DNA of 64,000 nucleotides, taken from positions 62,001 to 126,000 of the forward strand of contig NZ_JBHZRJ010000001.1 of assembly GCF_043641555.1 (NCBI RefSeq), in the 5' to 3' direction. Numbering within the stretch: the first letter of the stretch is position 1; each line of letters starts with the position of its first letter. The notes below the pieces were generated by a model, which had not been told where the DNA came from, made no database searches, and saw only the letters and a program-made list of their open reading frames with translations. Source of the DNA: Saccharospirillum alexandrii_A. Lineage in GTDB: Bacteria; Pseudomonadota; Gammaproteobacteria; Pseudomonadales; Natronospirillaceae. Both the position numbers and the translations under genes were made by a program. Below, in pieces: positions 9,019 to 16,807 of the stretch.

Positions 9019-9432
9019 TTAGCTGCCCTGGGCAACGACGAACTCGCTGTAAATACCGTTGGCATCAAAAACGGCCACTTCGAACACCAGATCATTCACG
9101 TTGGTCAGTGCATCGAATGAGTATTGCTCGACCGCCGGGTTGTCGATCACGATATTGGTGTAGTCGCCTGAGTTCATGGCGCGGTAGCGAATTTCGTAAC
9201 CCCCGATGTCGGTAAAATCCATCGGCTCGCCGTTAAGGCGCTCTACCGGAGCCGACCAGTACAGTGTCAGGGCGCGGGCGACTGAATCGTCACCGTCACC
9301 TGAACCGGCATTGCCGCTGTTTGAGCTTCCATTGTTGGCGGTGGTATCGGGGGAGCCAAAGTCGGCGGGTTCAATCTGGCAACCATACAGCGCCAGCAAA
9401 GTGGTGCAGATAATCAGTAGTCGTGCCGTCAT
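9019..9432 (-). CDS. Small lipoprotein with a fibronectin-III-like domain (paralogue 2)
   Basis: About 137 residues from the ATG at 9432, which begins a lipoprotein signal (TLLALYGC); the frame also opens further upstream at 9531, but that extension has no signal-peptide character. A Gly/Ser/Asn-rich linker precedes an FN3-like domain with LYWSAPVERLNG, GGYEIRYR and FDANGIYSEF. It is a paralogue of the product of 7219-7593. Its upstream region carries a PEP-CTERM-box-like element (9537-9553), which links it to the same regulon, though no clear sigma-54 promoter is visible. The molecular role is unknown. Confidence 0.65.
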   Translation of the reverse strand: MTARLLIICTTLLALYGCQIEPADFGSPDTTANNGSSNSGNAGSGDGDDSVARALTLYWSAPVERLNGEPMDFTDIGGYEIRYRAMNSGDYTNIVIDNPAVEQYSFDALTNVNDLVFEVAVFDANGIYSEFVVAQGS

Positions 9433-9536
9433 GTAGGAGAAACCTCTGGATGAGTGCGGTGAGTAAGTTGAAGTGAGTGCACTATACGGAGACTTGATGG
9501 CCCCGCCTGTGACGGAGTTCATAAGCTGCATAACGC

Positions 9537-9553
9537 TGACAAAAATGCCGACA
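9537..9553 (+). promoter_or_regulatory. PEP-CTERM-box-like element
   Basis: TGACAAAAATGCCGACA matches 11 of the 13 fixed positions of TGTAAAA-N4-YCGACA and has the same orientation relative to its minus-strand gene as the other copies. The start of the FN3-like lipoprotein gene is about 105 bases away. No GG-N10-GC promoter lies between them, so its use is uncertain. The remainder of the 9433-9890 gap holds a short inverted repeat and the glmU promoter. Confidence 0.35.
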
Positions 9554-9796
9554 TCGGTTACAAAAATGGCGCGTTTTCGAGGTTTTTCCGTGAGTAATTT
9601 GACGTGATCGATGATGTTTGCGGAACCAGTTCACGTTGTTCGGGGAACTAATACCGCCCGACGAAAAACTGACGGCGTCGCATTGCCATTCGGCGGCTAT
9701 AAAATCTGCTTTGGGACGCATTTCGTGGGAAATAGGTGGCGCAGTGCGGGTGTCGGTACCTGGCTGGCGTGCAGCTTGGTTTCGGGCTTAGTGGCC

Positions 9797-9815
9797 TGTC
9801 AGGAAAATCCTGACA
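9797..9815. repeat. Perfect 8-bp inverted repeat upstream of glmU
   Basis: TGTCAGGA-AAA-TCCTGACA forms a short stem-loop just upstream of the glmU promoter. It could be a small terminator-like hairpin or an operator; there is no strong T tract. Confidence 0.3.
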
Positions 9816-9824
9816 ATTGCTCAC

Positions 9825-9852
9825 TTGCGACCTGAAGACTTGGCGCTAGAAT
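9825..9852 (+). promoter_or_regulatory. Candidate sigma-70 promoter of glmU-glmS
   Basis: A -35 TTGCGA (9825-9830) and a -10 TAGAAT (9847-9852), separated by 16 bases, lie about 38 bases before the glmU start codon. An AGGAGAAAGAA ribosome-binding site directly precedes the ATG. Confidence 0.5.
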
Positions 9853-9890
9853 GCAGCGAATCGTTAATGATTGGGTAACAGGAGAAAGAA

Positions 9891-11249
9891 ATGGATGTCA
9901 GCGTAGTTATTTTAGCGGCGGGTCAGGGCTCAAGGATGAAATCCCGCCTGCCCAAGGTGCTGCACCGGGTGGCCGGCGTGCCCATGGCTCGCCACGTCTA
10001 TGAGACTGCATGTCAATTCAGCAGTGACATTCACCTGGTGGTAGGCCATGGCGCCGACCAGGTTCGGCAAACGTTCAGTGACACCGCTGCCCGGTTCTGG
10101 CTACAGGCAGAGCAACTCGGAACCGGCCATGCGGTAGCCCAGGCAATGCCGGGTGTCCCGGAGACCGGCGCTGTGCTGGTGTTGTATGGCGATGTACCGC
10201 TAACCCGCGCCGAGACACTCAAAACCCTTATTGAACAAGTAACCGAACACACCATGGGCCTGCTGACCGTGCAGTTGGAAGACCCGGCAGGTTACGGTCG
10301 TATCGTGCGCGATGCGAACGGACGGGTGGCTTCCATCGTCGAACATAAAGACGCTTCTACCGAGCAACTGGCCATTACCGAAGTCAACAGCGGCATTATG
10401 GCGTTGCCCGCCTGGATGCTTCACGCCTGGCTGCCCCGGTTGCAAAACGACAATGCCCAGGGCGAGTATTACCTGACTGATCTGATCAGCATGGCCGTGA
10501 GCGAAGGGGTTGCGGTTCAGGCGGTGCAGCCACTCGACGTGGAAGAAACGCTGGGGGTGAATAATCGGCAGCAACTGGCGGTGCTGGAGCGCTGGTATCA
10601 GCAGCGGGCGGCCAATTCCCTGATGGCTGAAGGCGCAACCCTGATGGACCCGGCACGGGTAGACATTCGCGGCACCGTGCGGGTCGGCCAGGATTGCCTG
10701 ATCGACGTTAACGTGGTGTTTGAAGGTGAGGTCGAACTGGGCACCGGTGTGCGCATCGGGCCGAACTGCGTGATTCGCAATGCCCGGCTTGGTGACGACG
10801 TTGTGGTTGAGGCCAATACTCTGATCGATGGCGCCCAACTGGGCGCTGGCGCCACGGTAGGCCCTTTTGCCCGTCTTCGCCCGGGAACCGAGCTGGATGA
10901 GGGTGCCAAAATTGGTAATTTTGTCGAAACCAAAAAAGCGCGTCTCGGCGCTGGCAGCAAGGTGAACCACCTCAGTTACATCGGCGATGCGGTGATTGGC
11001 GAAGGAGCCAACATTGGCGCTGGCACCATTACCTGCAATTACGACGGCGTAAACAAGTTCGTAACCGACATTGGCGCCGGTGCTTTTGTTGGCTCTAACA
11101 GCACGCTGGTCGCGCCGGTTACCATCGAGGCCGGTGCCTTTGTCGGTGCCGGGTCGGTACTGACCAAAACCGCACCGGCCGACCAGCTGACGGTTGGCCG
11201 GGCGCGCCAGGTGACGGTAAAAGGCTGGACGCGCCCGGCCAAGCAGTAA
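9891..11249 (+). CDS. glmU: Bifunctional UDP-N-acetylglucosamine pyrophosphorylase / glucosamine-1-phosphate acetyltransferase
   Basis: 452 residues, the usual GlmU length. The N-terminal uridyltransferase domain starts with ILAAGQGSRMKSRLPKVLH, the nucleotide-binding and lysine signature. The C-terminal half is a left-handed beta-helix of hexapeptides (IGPNCVIRNARLGDDVVVEA, and GEGANIGAGTITCNYDG near the acetyltransferase active site). It makes UDP-GlcNAc from GlcN-1-P, acetyl-CoA and UTP for peptidoglycan, LPS and exopolysaccharide. glmS follows after 143 bases on the same strand. There is no atp operon upstream, unlike many gammaproteobacteria. Confidence 0.98.
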   Translation: MDVSVVILAAGQGSRMKSRLPKVLHRVAGVPMARHVYETACQFSSDIHLVVGHGADQVRQTFSDTAARFWLQAEQLGTGHAVAQAMPGVPETGAVLVLYGDVPLTRAETLKTLIEQVTEHTMGLLTVQLEDPAGYGRIVRDANGRVASIVEHKDASTEQLAITEVNSGIMALPAWMLHAWLPRLQNDNAQGEYYLTDLISMAVSEGVAVQAVQPLDVEETLGVNNRQQLAVLERWYQQRAANSLMAEGATLMDPARVDIRGTVRVGQDCLIDVNVVFEGEVELGTGVRIGPNCVIRNARLGDDVVVEANTLIDGAQLGAGATVGPFARLRPGTELDEGAKIGNFVETKKARLGAGSKVNHLSYIGDAVIGEGANIGAGTITCNYDGVNKFVTDIGAGAFVGSNSTLVAPVTIEAGAFVGAGSVLTKTAPADQLTVGRARQVTVKGWTRPAKQ

Positions 11250-11392
11250 CGGCAACGCTCGTTGGGCTGGTACGAAGTAAGAGACCGACTAAATTTGAAT
11301 TCAGCCCGGGCGGCTTAAGCGCTGGCCGGGCACTCACAACCGATTCATGACGGCCCAAAAGAAAAGGGCGGCGAATCACAAGGAGCAAAACT

Positions 11393-13222
11393 ATGTGTGG
11401 CATTGTAGGCGCAGTAGCACAGCGGGACGTGGCAGAAATTCTGGTCGAAGGCTTGCGTCGTCTCGAATACCGGGGCTATGACTCGGCAGGCGTGGCGATC
11501 ATTAACGACGAACAGATGCATCGGGTGCGTCGTGTCGGTAAGGTCAGTGAACTGGCTGCGGCACTGGACGAGTCGCCGCTTTCCGGCGGTACCGGCATCG
11601 CCCACACCCGCTGGGCGACGCACGGCCAGCCAAACGAGCGCAACGCTCATCCGCATGTGTCGGGTGACAACGTGGCCGTGGTGCACAACGGCATTATCGA
11701 AAACCACGCCCGCTTGCGTCGTGAACTGGAGCAGGATGGGTTTGCCTTTACCTCGGAAACCGATACCGAAGTCATCGCCCATTTGATCGAAAAAGAACTG
11801 CGCACTGCCGACTCCCTGTTGCAGGCCGTGCAGCGCGCGCGCAAACAACTGGTCGGTGCCTATGGCACGGTGGTGATGGACCGGCGCGATCCGTCCCGGC
11901 TGATCGTCGCGCGTTCCGGCTCTCCGTTGGTGATTGGCCTGGGCATTGGTGAAAACTTCATTGCGTCCGACCAGCTAGCCTTGCTGCCGGTAACGCAGCA
12001 GTTTATTTTCCTGGAAGAGGGTGACGTTGCCGAAATTACCCGGCGCAGCGTGCACATTGTGGATGCAGACGACCAGGTGGTCGAACGCGCCAGCCAAACC
12101 AGCGACATCACGCACGATGCCGGCGACAAGGGCCCGTTCAAGCATTTCATGCTGAAAGAAATTCACGAACAACCCGACGCCATCAACAACACTCTGGAAG
12201 GCCGCATAACCGATACCGATGTGGTGACCGAAGCCTTTGGCGCGGGGTCCAACGACATACTCGCCGGCGTTGAAAACGTTCAGATCGTCGCTTGTGGTAC
12301 GTCCTATCACGCTGGCCTGGTGGCGCGTTACTGGTTTGAAGAAGTCGCCGGGGTACCCTGCCAGGTTGAGATCGCCTCTGAGTTTCGGTATCGCAAATCG
12401 GTTGTCGCGAAGAACGCCCTGTTTGTCACCATATCCCAGTCAGGCGAAACCGCCGACACTCTGGCGGCGTTGCGGTTGGCGAAAGACCTGGGTTACACCT
12501 CTACGCTGGCCATCTGCAATGTGCCGGGTTCATCGCTGGTGCGCGAATCAGACCTGGCGTACATGATGCGGGCCGGTGCTGAAATTGGCGTCGCCTCCAC
12601 CAAAGCCTTCACCGTTCAGTTGATTGGCTTGATGTTGCTGGTGCTGAGTGTTGCCAAGCACCGGGGCGTCGACCAGGCTGTGATTGGCCGAATCGTTCAG
12701 GGCTTGCGCGGCTTGCCCGCCCAAATGAAGCAGGCGCTGACCCTGGCGGAAACCATTGAAGACCTCGCCGAAGACTTTGCCGACAAACACCATGCGCTGT
12801 TTCTGGGCCGCAGCACCCAATACCCGATTGCGATGGAAGGTGCGCTGAAGCTGAAAGAGATCAGCTACATTCATGCCGAAGCCTACGCCGCTGGCGAATT
12901 GAAGCATGGCCCGCTGGCGCTGATCGACAGCGACATGCCGGTGATCGTGGTGGCGCCGAATAACGACCTGCTGGAAAAACTGCACAGCAATATGGAAGAA
13001 GTGCGCGCCCGGGGCGGCCAGCTCTACGTGTTCGCTGACAAGGGCGCGCATTTTACCGCGGGTGAAGGGCTTAAGCTGATCGAACTGGAACCGATCGACG
13101 ACATACTGGCGCCGGTTCTGTATACCGTGCCGCTGCAGCTGTTAAGCTATTACGTTGCCATCATCAAGGGTACCGATGTCGACCAGCCCCGTAACCTCGC
13201 CAAGTCAGTCACCGTCGAGTAG
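11393..13222 (+). CDS. glmS: Glutamine--fructose-6-phosphate aminotransferase (isomerising)
   Basis: 609 residues. It begins MCGIVGAV, exposing the catalytic Cys1 of the N-terminal glutaminase domain after Met removal, with GYDSAGVA and RWATHGQP motifs. Two SIS sugar-isomerase domains follow, with SQSGETADT and STKAFT motifs, and the protein ends in DQPRNLAKSVTVE as expected. It converts fructose-6-P and glutamine to glucosamine-6-P, the entry step to UDP-GlcNAc. An AAGGAG site precedes the ATG. The 143-base leader is too short and shows no fold that I recognise as a glmS ribozyme. A strong hairpin at 13229 follows the stop. Confidence 0.98.
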   Translation: MCGIVGAVAQRDVAEILVEGLRRLEYRGYDSAGVAIINDEQMHRVRRVGKVSELAAALDESPLSGGTGIAHTRWATHGQPNERNAHPHVSGDNVAVVHNGIIENHARLRRELEQDGFAFTSETDTEVIAHLIEKELRTADSLLQAVQRARKQLVGAYGTVVMDRRDPSRLIVARSGSPLVIGLGIGENFIASDQLALLPVTQQFIFLEEGDVAEITRRSVHIVDADDQVVERASQTSDITHDAGDKGPFKHFMLKEIHEQPDAINNTLEGRITDTDVVTEAFGAGSNDILAGVENVQIVACGTSYHAGLVARYWFEEVAGVPCQVEIASEFRYRKSVVAKNALFVTISQSGETADTLAALRLAKDLGYTSTLAICNVPGSSLVRESDLAYMMRAGAEIGVASTKAFTVQLIGLMLLVLSVAKHRGVDQAVIGRIVQGLRGLPAQMKQALTLAETIEDLAEDFADKHHALFLGRSTQYPIAMEGALKLKEISYIHAEAYAAGELKHGPLALIDSDMPVIVVAPNNDLLEKLHSNMEEVRARGGQLYVFADKGAHFTAGEGLKLIELEPIDDILAPVLYTVPLQLLSYYVAIIKGTDVDQPRNLAKSVTVE

Positions 13223-13228
13223 GGCAAT

Positions 13229-13259
13229 CAGCCATCGCCCCTTTTTGGGGTGATGGCTG
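13229..13259 (+). terminator. Hairpin after glmS, probable terminator
   Basis: CAGCCATC-GCCCC, then a TTTTT loop, then GGGG-TGATGGCTG gives a long stem starting a few bases after the glmS stop. There is no downstream T tract, so termination efficiency is uncertain. Confidence 0.5.
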
Positions 13260-13380
13260 GTCAGTTGTGTAAATAGATGGTATAAACCGGGGTTAGAAAA
13301 AAGGGAATCTGGGCGGAGTGGTTGGAACCACCGTTGCCAACGCCCCCGGTAGACTGTTTGAATCAAAAAGGAATTTGATA

Positions 13381-14457
13381 ATGCTTCCTGCTGTATTTTT
13401 TTCACGGTTAATGTTTCTTGCCCAGCGCGTAACCACCAAAACTTCCTCTGTTTTATTCGCCACCTGTGGCCTGGTATTGCTCGCCACCGGCTGTGCAGAC
13501 GGCTCCGGCTCCGATTCTGGCGGCAGCGTCAACAACCAGTCCCAGTCCCCCGGTACAGCACTGCGTACCTCCTCGTTTGAGTCGTCGACACAATGCCCGA
13601 GCGGTGGTGTGTTGCTGGAGCTCGGTTTCGACACCAACAAAAACGACATCCTCGATGAGGACGAAGTGCAGACCACTCAGGAAGTGTGTCATGGCACAAA
13701 TGGTACCGATGGATTCAATGGCACTGACGGTGAAGATGGAACCGACGGCGTAAATGGCACCGACGGTGTGGATGGTACTGATGGAGAAAATGGTACACCC
13801 GGACTGGTAAACCTGGTCGAACTGACGGTTGAAGAACCTGGCCTGAATTGTCCCTATGGCGGAACCCGTATTGACAGTGGCCTGGATGCTGACGGTAACG
13901 GCAGCCTGTCAGAAACTGAAATTGGCAGCCAGACCCAATATGTATGCGAGCAGCAAAGCTGCCTGTGGACAGACAACGACGATGGCACCACCACCATCAG
14001 TTGTGATGGTGAAGATGACCGGGTGGTATTGAACCCGGATGCACTCGGCTTTACCTCTCGTACCAGCTGTGGCGTGTCTATTGATCACCCAGAAGTTGTT
14101 GATGCTACGATCCCGCTGATTTATACCATTGATGCGATTGGTAACGATCTTAAGTTTATTACCTTGTCAGTACTGGATGGTGATGTACAGATCAGCAATT
14201 CCCGGTTGTTAACATCAACTGTGAACAACCCGCTGGAATTTGAGCGCAGCGCCATATCGGTGTATTTCGATACTTACCAAGAGGCGACCGGAGGGCGTTA
14301 CCAGGCACTGTTGAACGAGGAATTGAACCAAATGGCACTGGTCTATTTCGATGAAGACGAATTACCCGGCGAAGGGTATCTTGGCTCGGTGTTTCAGGCA
14401 TTTACCACCGAAGGTGGACCCGGCGTATGCAACCGGGTGTTATCGGTCGCCGATTAA
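13381..14457 (+). CDS. Lipoprotein with DUF7151-like Cys/Asp modules and a GTDG tripeptide-like repeat
   Basis: 358 residues from the ATG at 13381 (AAGGA 8 bases upstream; the frame also opens at 13318). The signal ends in a lipobox, LLATGC. Two modules of the form C-P-x-G-G---LGFDTNKNDILDEDEV---VC (about 70-105 and 150-190) resemble the DUF7151 modules found in secreted proteins, with Ca-binding-like DxNxxxxLxxxE loops. Between them is a low-complexity repeat of GTDG(V/E)(N/D) units, like collagen-type G-x-y repeats. The C-terminal 150 residues are not recognised. The role is probably surface-exposed, with unknown partners. Confidence 0.7.
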   Translation: MLPAVFFSRLMFLAQRVTTKTSSVLFATCGLVLLATGCADGSGSDSGGSVNNQSQSPGTALRTSSFESSTQCPSGGVLLELGFDTNKNDILDEDEVQTTQEVCHGTNGTDGFNGTDGEDGTDGVNGTDGVDGTDGENGTPGLVNLVELTVEEPGLNCPYGGTRIDSGLDADGNGSLSETEIGSQTQYVCEQQSCLWTDNDDGTTTISCDGEDDRVVLNPDALGFTSRTSCGVSIDHPEVVDATIPLIYTIDAIGNDLKFITLSVLDGDVQISNSRLLTSTVNNPLEFERSAISVYFDTYQEATGGRYQALLNEELNQMALVYFDEDELPGEGYLGSVFQAFTTEGGPGVCNRVLSVAD

Positions 14458-14543
14458 ACGTTGAAATTTGGCGCCCTAGTTAGCAAGGACGAACACAATA
14501 CCGGGTAACTGGTATTAACCACTACCGTTACTCAGGGGTGTGT

Positions 14544-15617
14544 ATGAACAATCTAGGCCGTAGCTTGCATATCGATGTTGCAAAAGGCATTTCCATCATT
14601 CTGGTGGCTTTGTCGCACAGCAACTTCATTTACTTTGCCCCCAAGTTTTCAGCTGCCATGGCTTTGTTCCGGATGCCGCTGTTCTTTTTCCTGTCGGGCA
14701 TTTTCTTCACCACGGCCGTCAGCTTCAGGCCGTTTCTGATGAAGAAAGCGGATACCCTATTAAAACCTTACGCCATTACCATGCTGCTGGTGTTGCTTGT
14801 GCTCTTCATGGCAGACTCGGGTGCCATGCTGTACAAAATAAAGGTCATTCTTTATGGCAATGGCCAGATTACCAAGTGGGAGCCCTTGTGGTTTCTGACG
14901 CACCTGTTTGCGTTACATGTCTTGATGTATCTGGTATTCCGGTTCACCCGCATCAGTGCCTGGCCCTCCTACCTGAAAGTCGTGCTTGTGGTGGCTTTGC
15001 TGGCGGCAGGCAGCCTGCTGATAGATGTGTTCTGGAACAAGTCGATCTCGATTATGGGTCGAGCAGTTGAGTTTCCCGGCCTGCCTTTTAGCCTGGATCT
15101 GGTGCTGATCAGCAGCGCTTTCTTCTCGATGGGGTTCTTTTTGAAAGACCGGGTCGTTGAGTTCAAGCCCGTGTTACCGGCGCTGGTGTTTGCACTGCTT
15201 GTGCTGGTTGGTGTTGCTTACTTTACCCAGGCAGAGCTGGTGTTGTTCAAACGAATTCTGAATGAGCCGGTGCTTGCCTTGCTTGGAGCATTCAGTGGTA
15301 TTTACATTGTCCTGTGTGTGTCATGGCTGTTACTAAAAACCGACAGGGTTAGCCGGGTGCTGATTCTGTATGGCCAGAAGAGCCTGTTCATTCTGATCTT
15401 TCACATGTTTATTGGGCGAAGCCTGTTCGAGGCCATGATGCGCTATTGGGGTGACCAATATGAGTTGTATTATGCGCTGCTGTCTTTCGTGGTGAGTATT
15501 ATTGTGCCGCTTTATATTGCCAGGGTGGTGGCACTCAATAAACTGCTGACTTTTTTGTACCTGCCATTTACCCGTATTAAACCCCCGGTTTTAGTAATGA
15601 GAGATAAGGGGGCCTGA
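14544..15617 (+). CDS. Acyltransferase 3 family membrane protein
   Basis: 357 residues from the ATG at 14544 (AGGGG 6 bases upstream); a GTG two codons earlier is in frame. It opens with the family signature (SLHIDVAKGISIILVALSHS), in which the His is the proposed catalytic residue, and has about ten hydrophobic segments throughout. Members transfer acyl groups, often acetyl or succinyl, to sugars of exported polysaccharides (fucose 4-O-acetylase and OpgC relatives). Modification of the locally encoded exopolysaccharide is a reasonable guess. It converges with the PEP-CTERM gene at 15671; a shared hairpin separates them. Confidence 0.85.
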   Translation: MNNLGRSLHIDVAKGISIILVALSHSNFIYFAPKFSAAMALFRMPLFFFLSGIFFTTAVSFRPFLMKKADTLLKPYAITMLLVLLVLFMADSGAMLYKIKVILYGNGQITKWEPLWFLTHLFALHVLMYLVFRFTRISAWPSYLKVVLVVALLAAGSLLIDVFWNKSISIMGRAVEFPGLPFSLDLVLISSAFFSMGFFLKDRVVEFKPVLPALVFALLVLVGVAYFTQAELVLFKRILNEPVLALLGAFSGIYIVLCVSWLLLKTDRVSRVLILYGQKSLFILIFHMFIGRSLFEAMMRYWGDQYELYYALLSFVVSIIVPLYIARVVALNKLLTFLYLPFTRIKPPVLVMRDKGA

Positions 15618-15632
15618 ACAGCCCCTAGCCAG

Positions 15633-15660
15633 TTGAGCCAACCGGGGTTGGTTGGCTCAA
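15633..15660. terminator. Bidirectional terminator-like hairpin
   Basis: TTGAGCCAACC-GGGGTT-GGTTGGCTCAA forms a near-perfect stem between two convergent genes, so it can serve both strands. Flanking T/A tracts are weak. Confidence 0.55.
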
Positions 15661-15670
15661 TAACGGCCTT

Positions 15671-16264
15671 TCAAGAGAGCGACTTCACACGGCGGCGACT
15701 GAACATCAAGCCGGCAAGGCCAAGTCCGACCAGAGCAATTGAGCCAGGCTCAGGGACGCTTACCGCAAATTGGGTAACATGACTGATCACCCAGCCATCC
15801 AGTTTTCCATTGCCGTTTTTATCGACCAGAGGCTCCAGGTCAGCCAGTTGGAAGACGCCCCAGTCGAGGCTAGCCGTATTGGACATCAATGCCCAGGATT
15901 TGGCATTTTTGATGAGGTAGTAGGCCGGTTCCTGGCTCAGAGAGAAGGCAAAAACGTTATCGCCATTGGTACTGAACAGGCCGACATCTTCGTCTTTCAC
16001 CGAATACTGAAACTCGGGCGAGCTGTTTAGAATAGAATTCACCCAGGAAGTCTCTGTCGTAGGGTTGGAATTGTCGAGCGTGTCGGTGATGGCAAGAACC
16101 GAGTCTGTTTCTCCAACGTCAGTGCCATTGAAGCTACCGGCATCTGTGATGACGTAAGCCTGAGTGGTGCCAGCGAGTGCGCCTAACAACAAACATGTTG
16201 CCAGGGGTTTAAATAAGGGTTTAGCGGAGCTTAGAGGGCTCTCATACTGCTTGGAAGACATCAT
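15671..16264 (-). CDS. PEP-CTERM sorting domain protein
   Basis: About 197 residues. The ATG at 16264 (or the next codon at 16261) follows AGGATGG; an upstream ATG at 16312 is less likely because it falls inside the promoter region. It has a signal peptide (LLLGALAGTTQA) and a C-terminal PEP-CTERM signal (VPEPGSIALVGLGLAGLMFSRRR). The mature part contains SWALMSNTASLDWGVFQL and a DKNGNGKLDGW Ca-loop-like stretch. It is presumably secreted and processed by the exosortase. Upstream are a perfect sigma-54 element, a palindromic TGTGA-N6-TCACA site and a PEP-CTERM box, in that order from the gene. Confidence 0.85.
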   Translation of the reverse strand: MMSSKQYESPLSSAKPLFKPLATCLLLGALAGTTQAYVITDAGSFNGTDVGETDSVLAITDTLDNSNPTTETSWVNSILNSSPEFQYSVKDEDVGLFSTNGDNVFAFSLSQEPAYYLIKNAKSWALMSNTASLDWGVFQLADLEPLVDKNGNGKLDGWVISHVTQFAVSVPEPGSIALVGLGLAGLMFSRRRVKSLS

Positions 16265-16307
16265 ATACCACCATCCTATGGGAGTTATGTCGGGCAATAT
16301 GATGCTG

Positions 16308-16323
16308 AGCAAAGGCTATGCCA
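16308..16323 (-). promoter_or_regulatory. Sigma-54 promoter of the PEP-CTERM gene at 15671
   Basis: The minus strand reads TGGCATAGCCTTTGCT: -24 TGGCA, -12 TTGCT and exactly 10 bases between GG and GC. The start codon is 44 bases further on. The proposed PrsR box begins 53 bases upstream. Confidence 0.75.
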
Positions 16324-16345
16324 TTGAGGTGTAAGCCTTGCGGGG

Positions 16346-16361
16346 TGTGACTTGTGTCACA
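16346..16361. promoter_or_regulatory. CRP-like palindrome between sigma-54 promoter and PEP-CTERM box
   Basis: TGTGACTTGTGTCACA has two perfect TGTGA/TCACA half sites with a 6-base spacer, the consensus for CRP/Vfr-type regulators. It lies 22 bases upstream of the -24 element and 15 bases before the PEP-CTERM box. It may add cAMP control or promoter repression; an unrelated regulator with a similar site is also possible. Confidence 0.5.
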
Positions 16362-16376
16362 AATGAAAGATCATGT

Positions 16377-16393
16377 TGTAAAATAAACCGACA
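16377..16393 (+). promoter_or_regulatory. Proposed PEP-CTERM box (PrsR enhancer), copy 1
   Basis: TGTAAAATAAACCGACA fits TGTAAAA-N4-YCGACA at all 13 fixed positions. It lies 53 bases upstream of the sigma-54 element and just 3 bases past the stop codon of the neighbouring thioesterase gene. Confidence 0.6.
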
Positions 16394-16396
16394 CAA

Positions 16397-16807
16397 TCAT
16401 TGTTCTTTCCGGTGCGACAGCTGTGCAATCAGGCCCTCGGGTATCGAGGGCCGACCGCGCTGATTCAGCGCTGTTGCGATTATTTTTGCACCCAGGCAGA
16501 GGGCATTGTCCGACTGCCGGATCACGCTTTGTTCAAATACAAATCGGACTCTGTCCATCATGCTGAAATTCAGGCCAATGTAGAACTCATCCTGGCTGGT
16601 GAGCGACCGTTTGTAGTCTAGTTCGGCCCGCACGACCACCAGATTGATGCCCTCGCGGGCCAGAGCGGCGAAGTCGACACCCCGGTCCAGCAGGAACTCG
16701 TGCCGGCAATGCTCCAGGTAGTTCTGGTAGACCGCATTGTTGACGATGCCCTGCAGGTCACATTCATAATCCCGGACTTTGAAGTCGAGTCTGTACTGAT
16801 AGCTCAT
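16397..16807 (-). CDS. Hotdog-fold acyl-CoA thioesterase (YbgC/FadM-like)
   Basis: 136 residues, single 4HBT hotdog domain. It starts YRLDFKVRDYECDLQGIVNNAVYQNYLEHCRHEFL; the aspartate in the YECDLQGIVNN stretch aligns with the active-site region of 4-hydroxybenzoyl-CoA thioesterase-like enzymes. It would hydrolyse an acyl-CoA thioester in the cytoplasm. Its ATG overlaps the stop of the upstream HDAC-like gene (ATGA), so the two are translationally coupled. The substrate is not known. Confidence 0.85.
   Translation of the reverse strand: MSYQYRLDFKVRDYECDLQGIVNNAVYQNYLEHCRHEFLLDRGVDFAALAREGINLVVVRAELDYKRSLTSQDEFYIGLNFSMMDRVRFVFEQSVIRQSDNALCLGAKIIATALNQRGRPSIPEGLIAQLSHRKEQ

Noticed and set aside
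9433..9536. Sigma-54 promoter for the FN3-like lipoprotein gene at 9019
   Set aside because: No GG-N10-GC pair occurs on the minus strand here, despite the box-like element at 9537.
10200..11255. Long open frame (351 codons) on the minus strand opposite glmU
   Set aside because: It is a shadow of the highly conserved glmU coding strand; it has no ribosome-binding site or recognisable protein features.
11250..11392. glmS ribozyme or riboswitch
   Set aside because: The leader is only 143 bases, and no matching fold could be recognised; gammaproteobacteria usually control glmS by other means.
13690..13810. CRISPR array
   Set aside because: The periodic sequence is an in-frame coding repeat of 3-12 bases, without distinct spacers; no cas genes are in the window.
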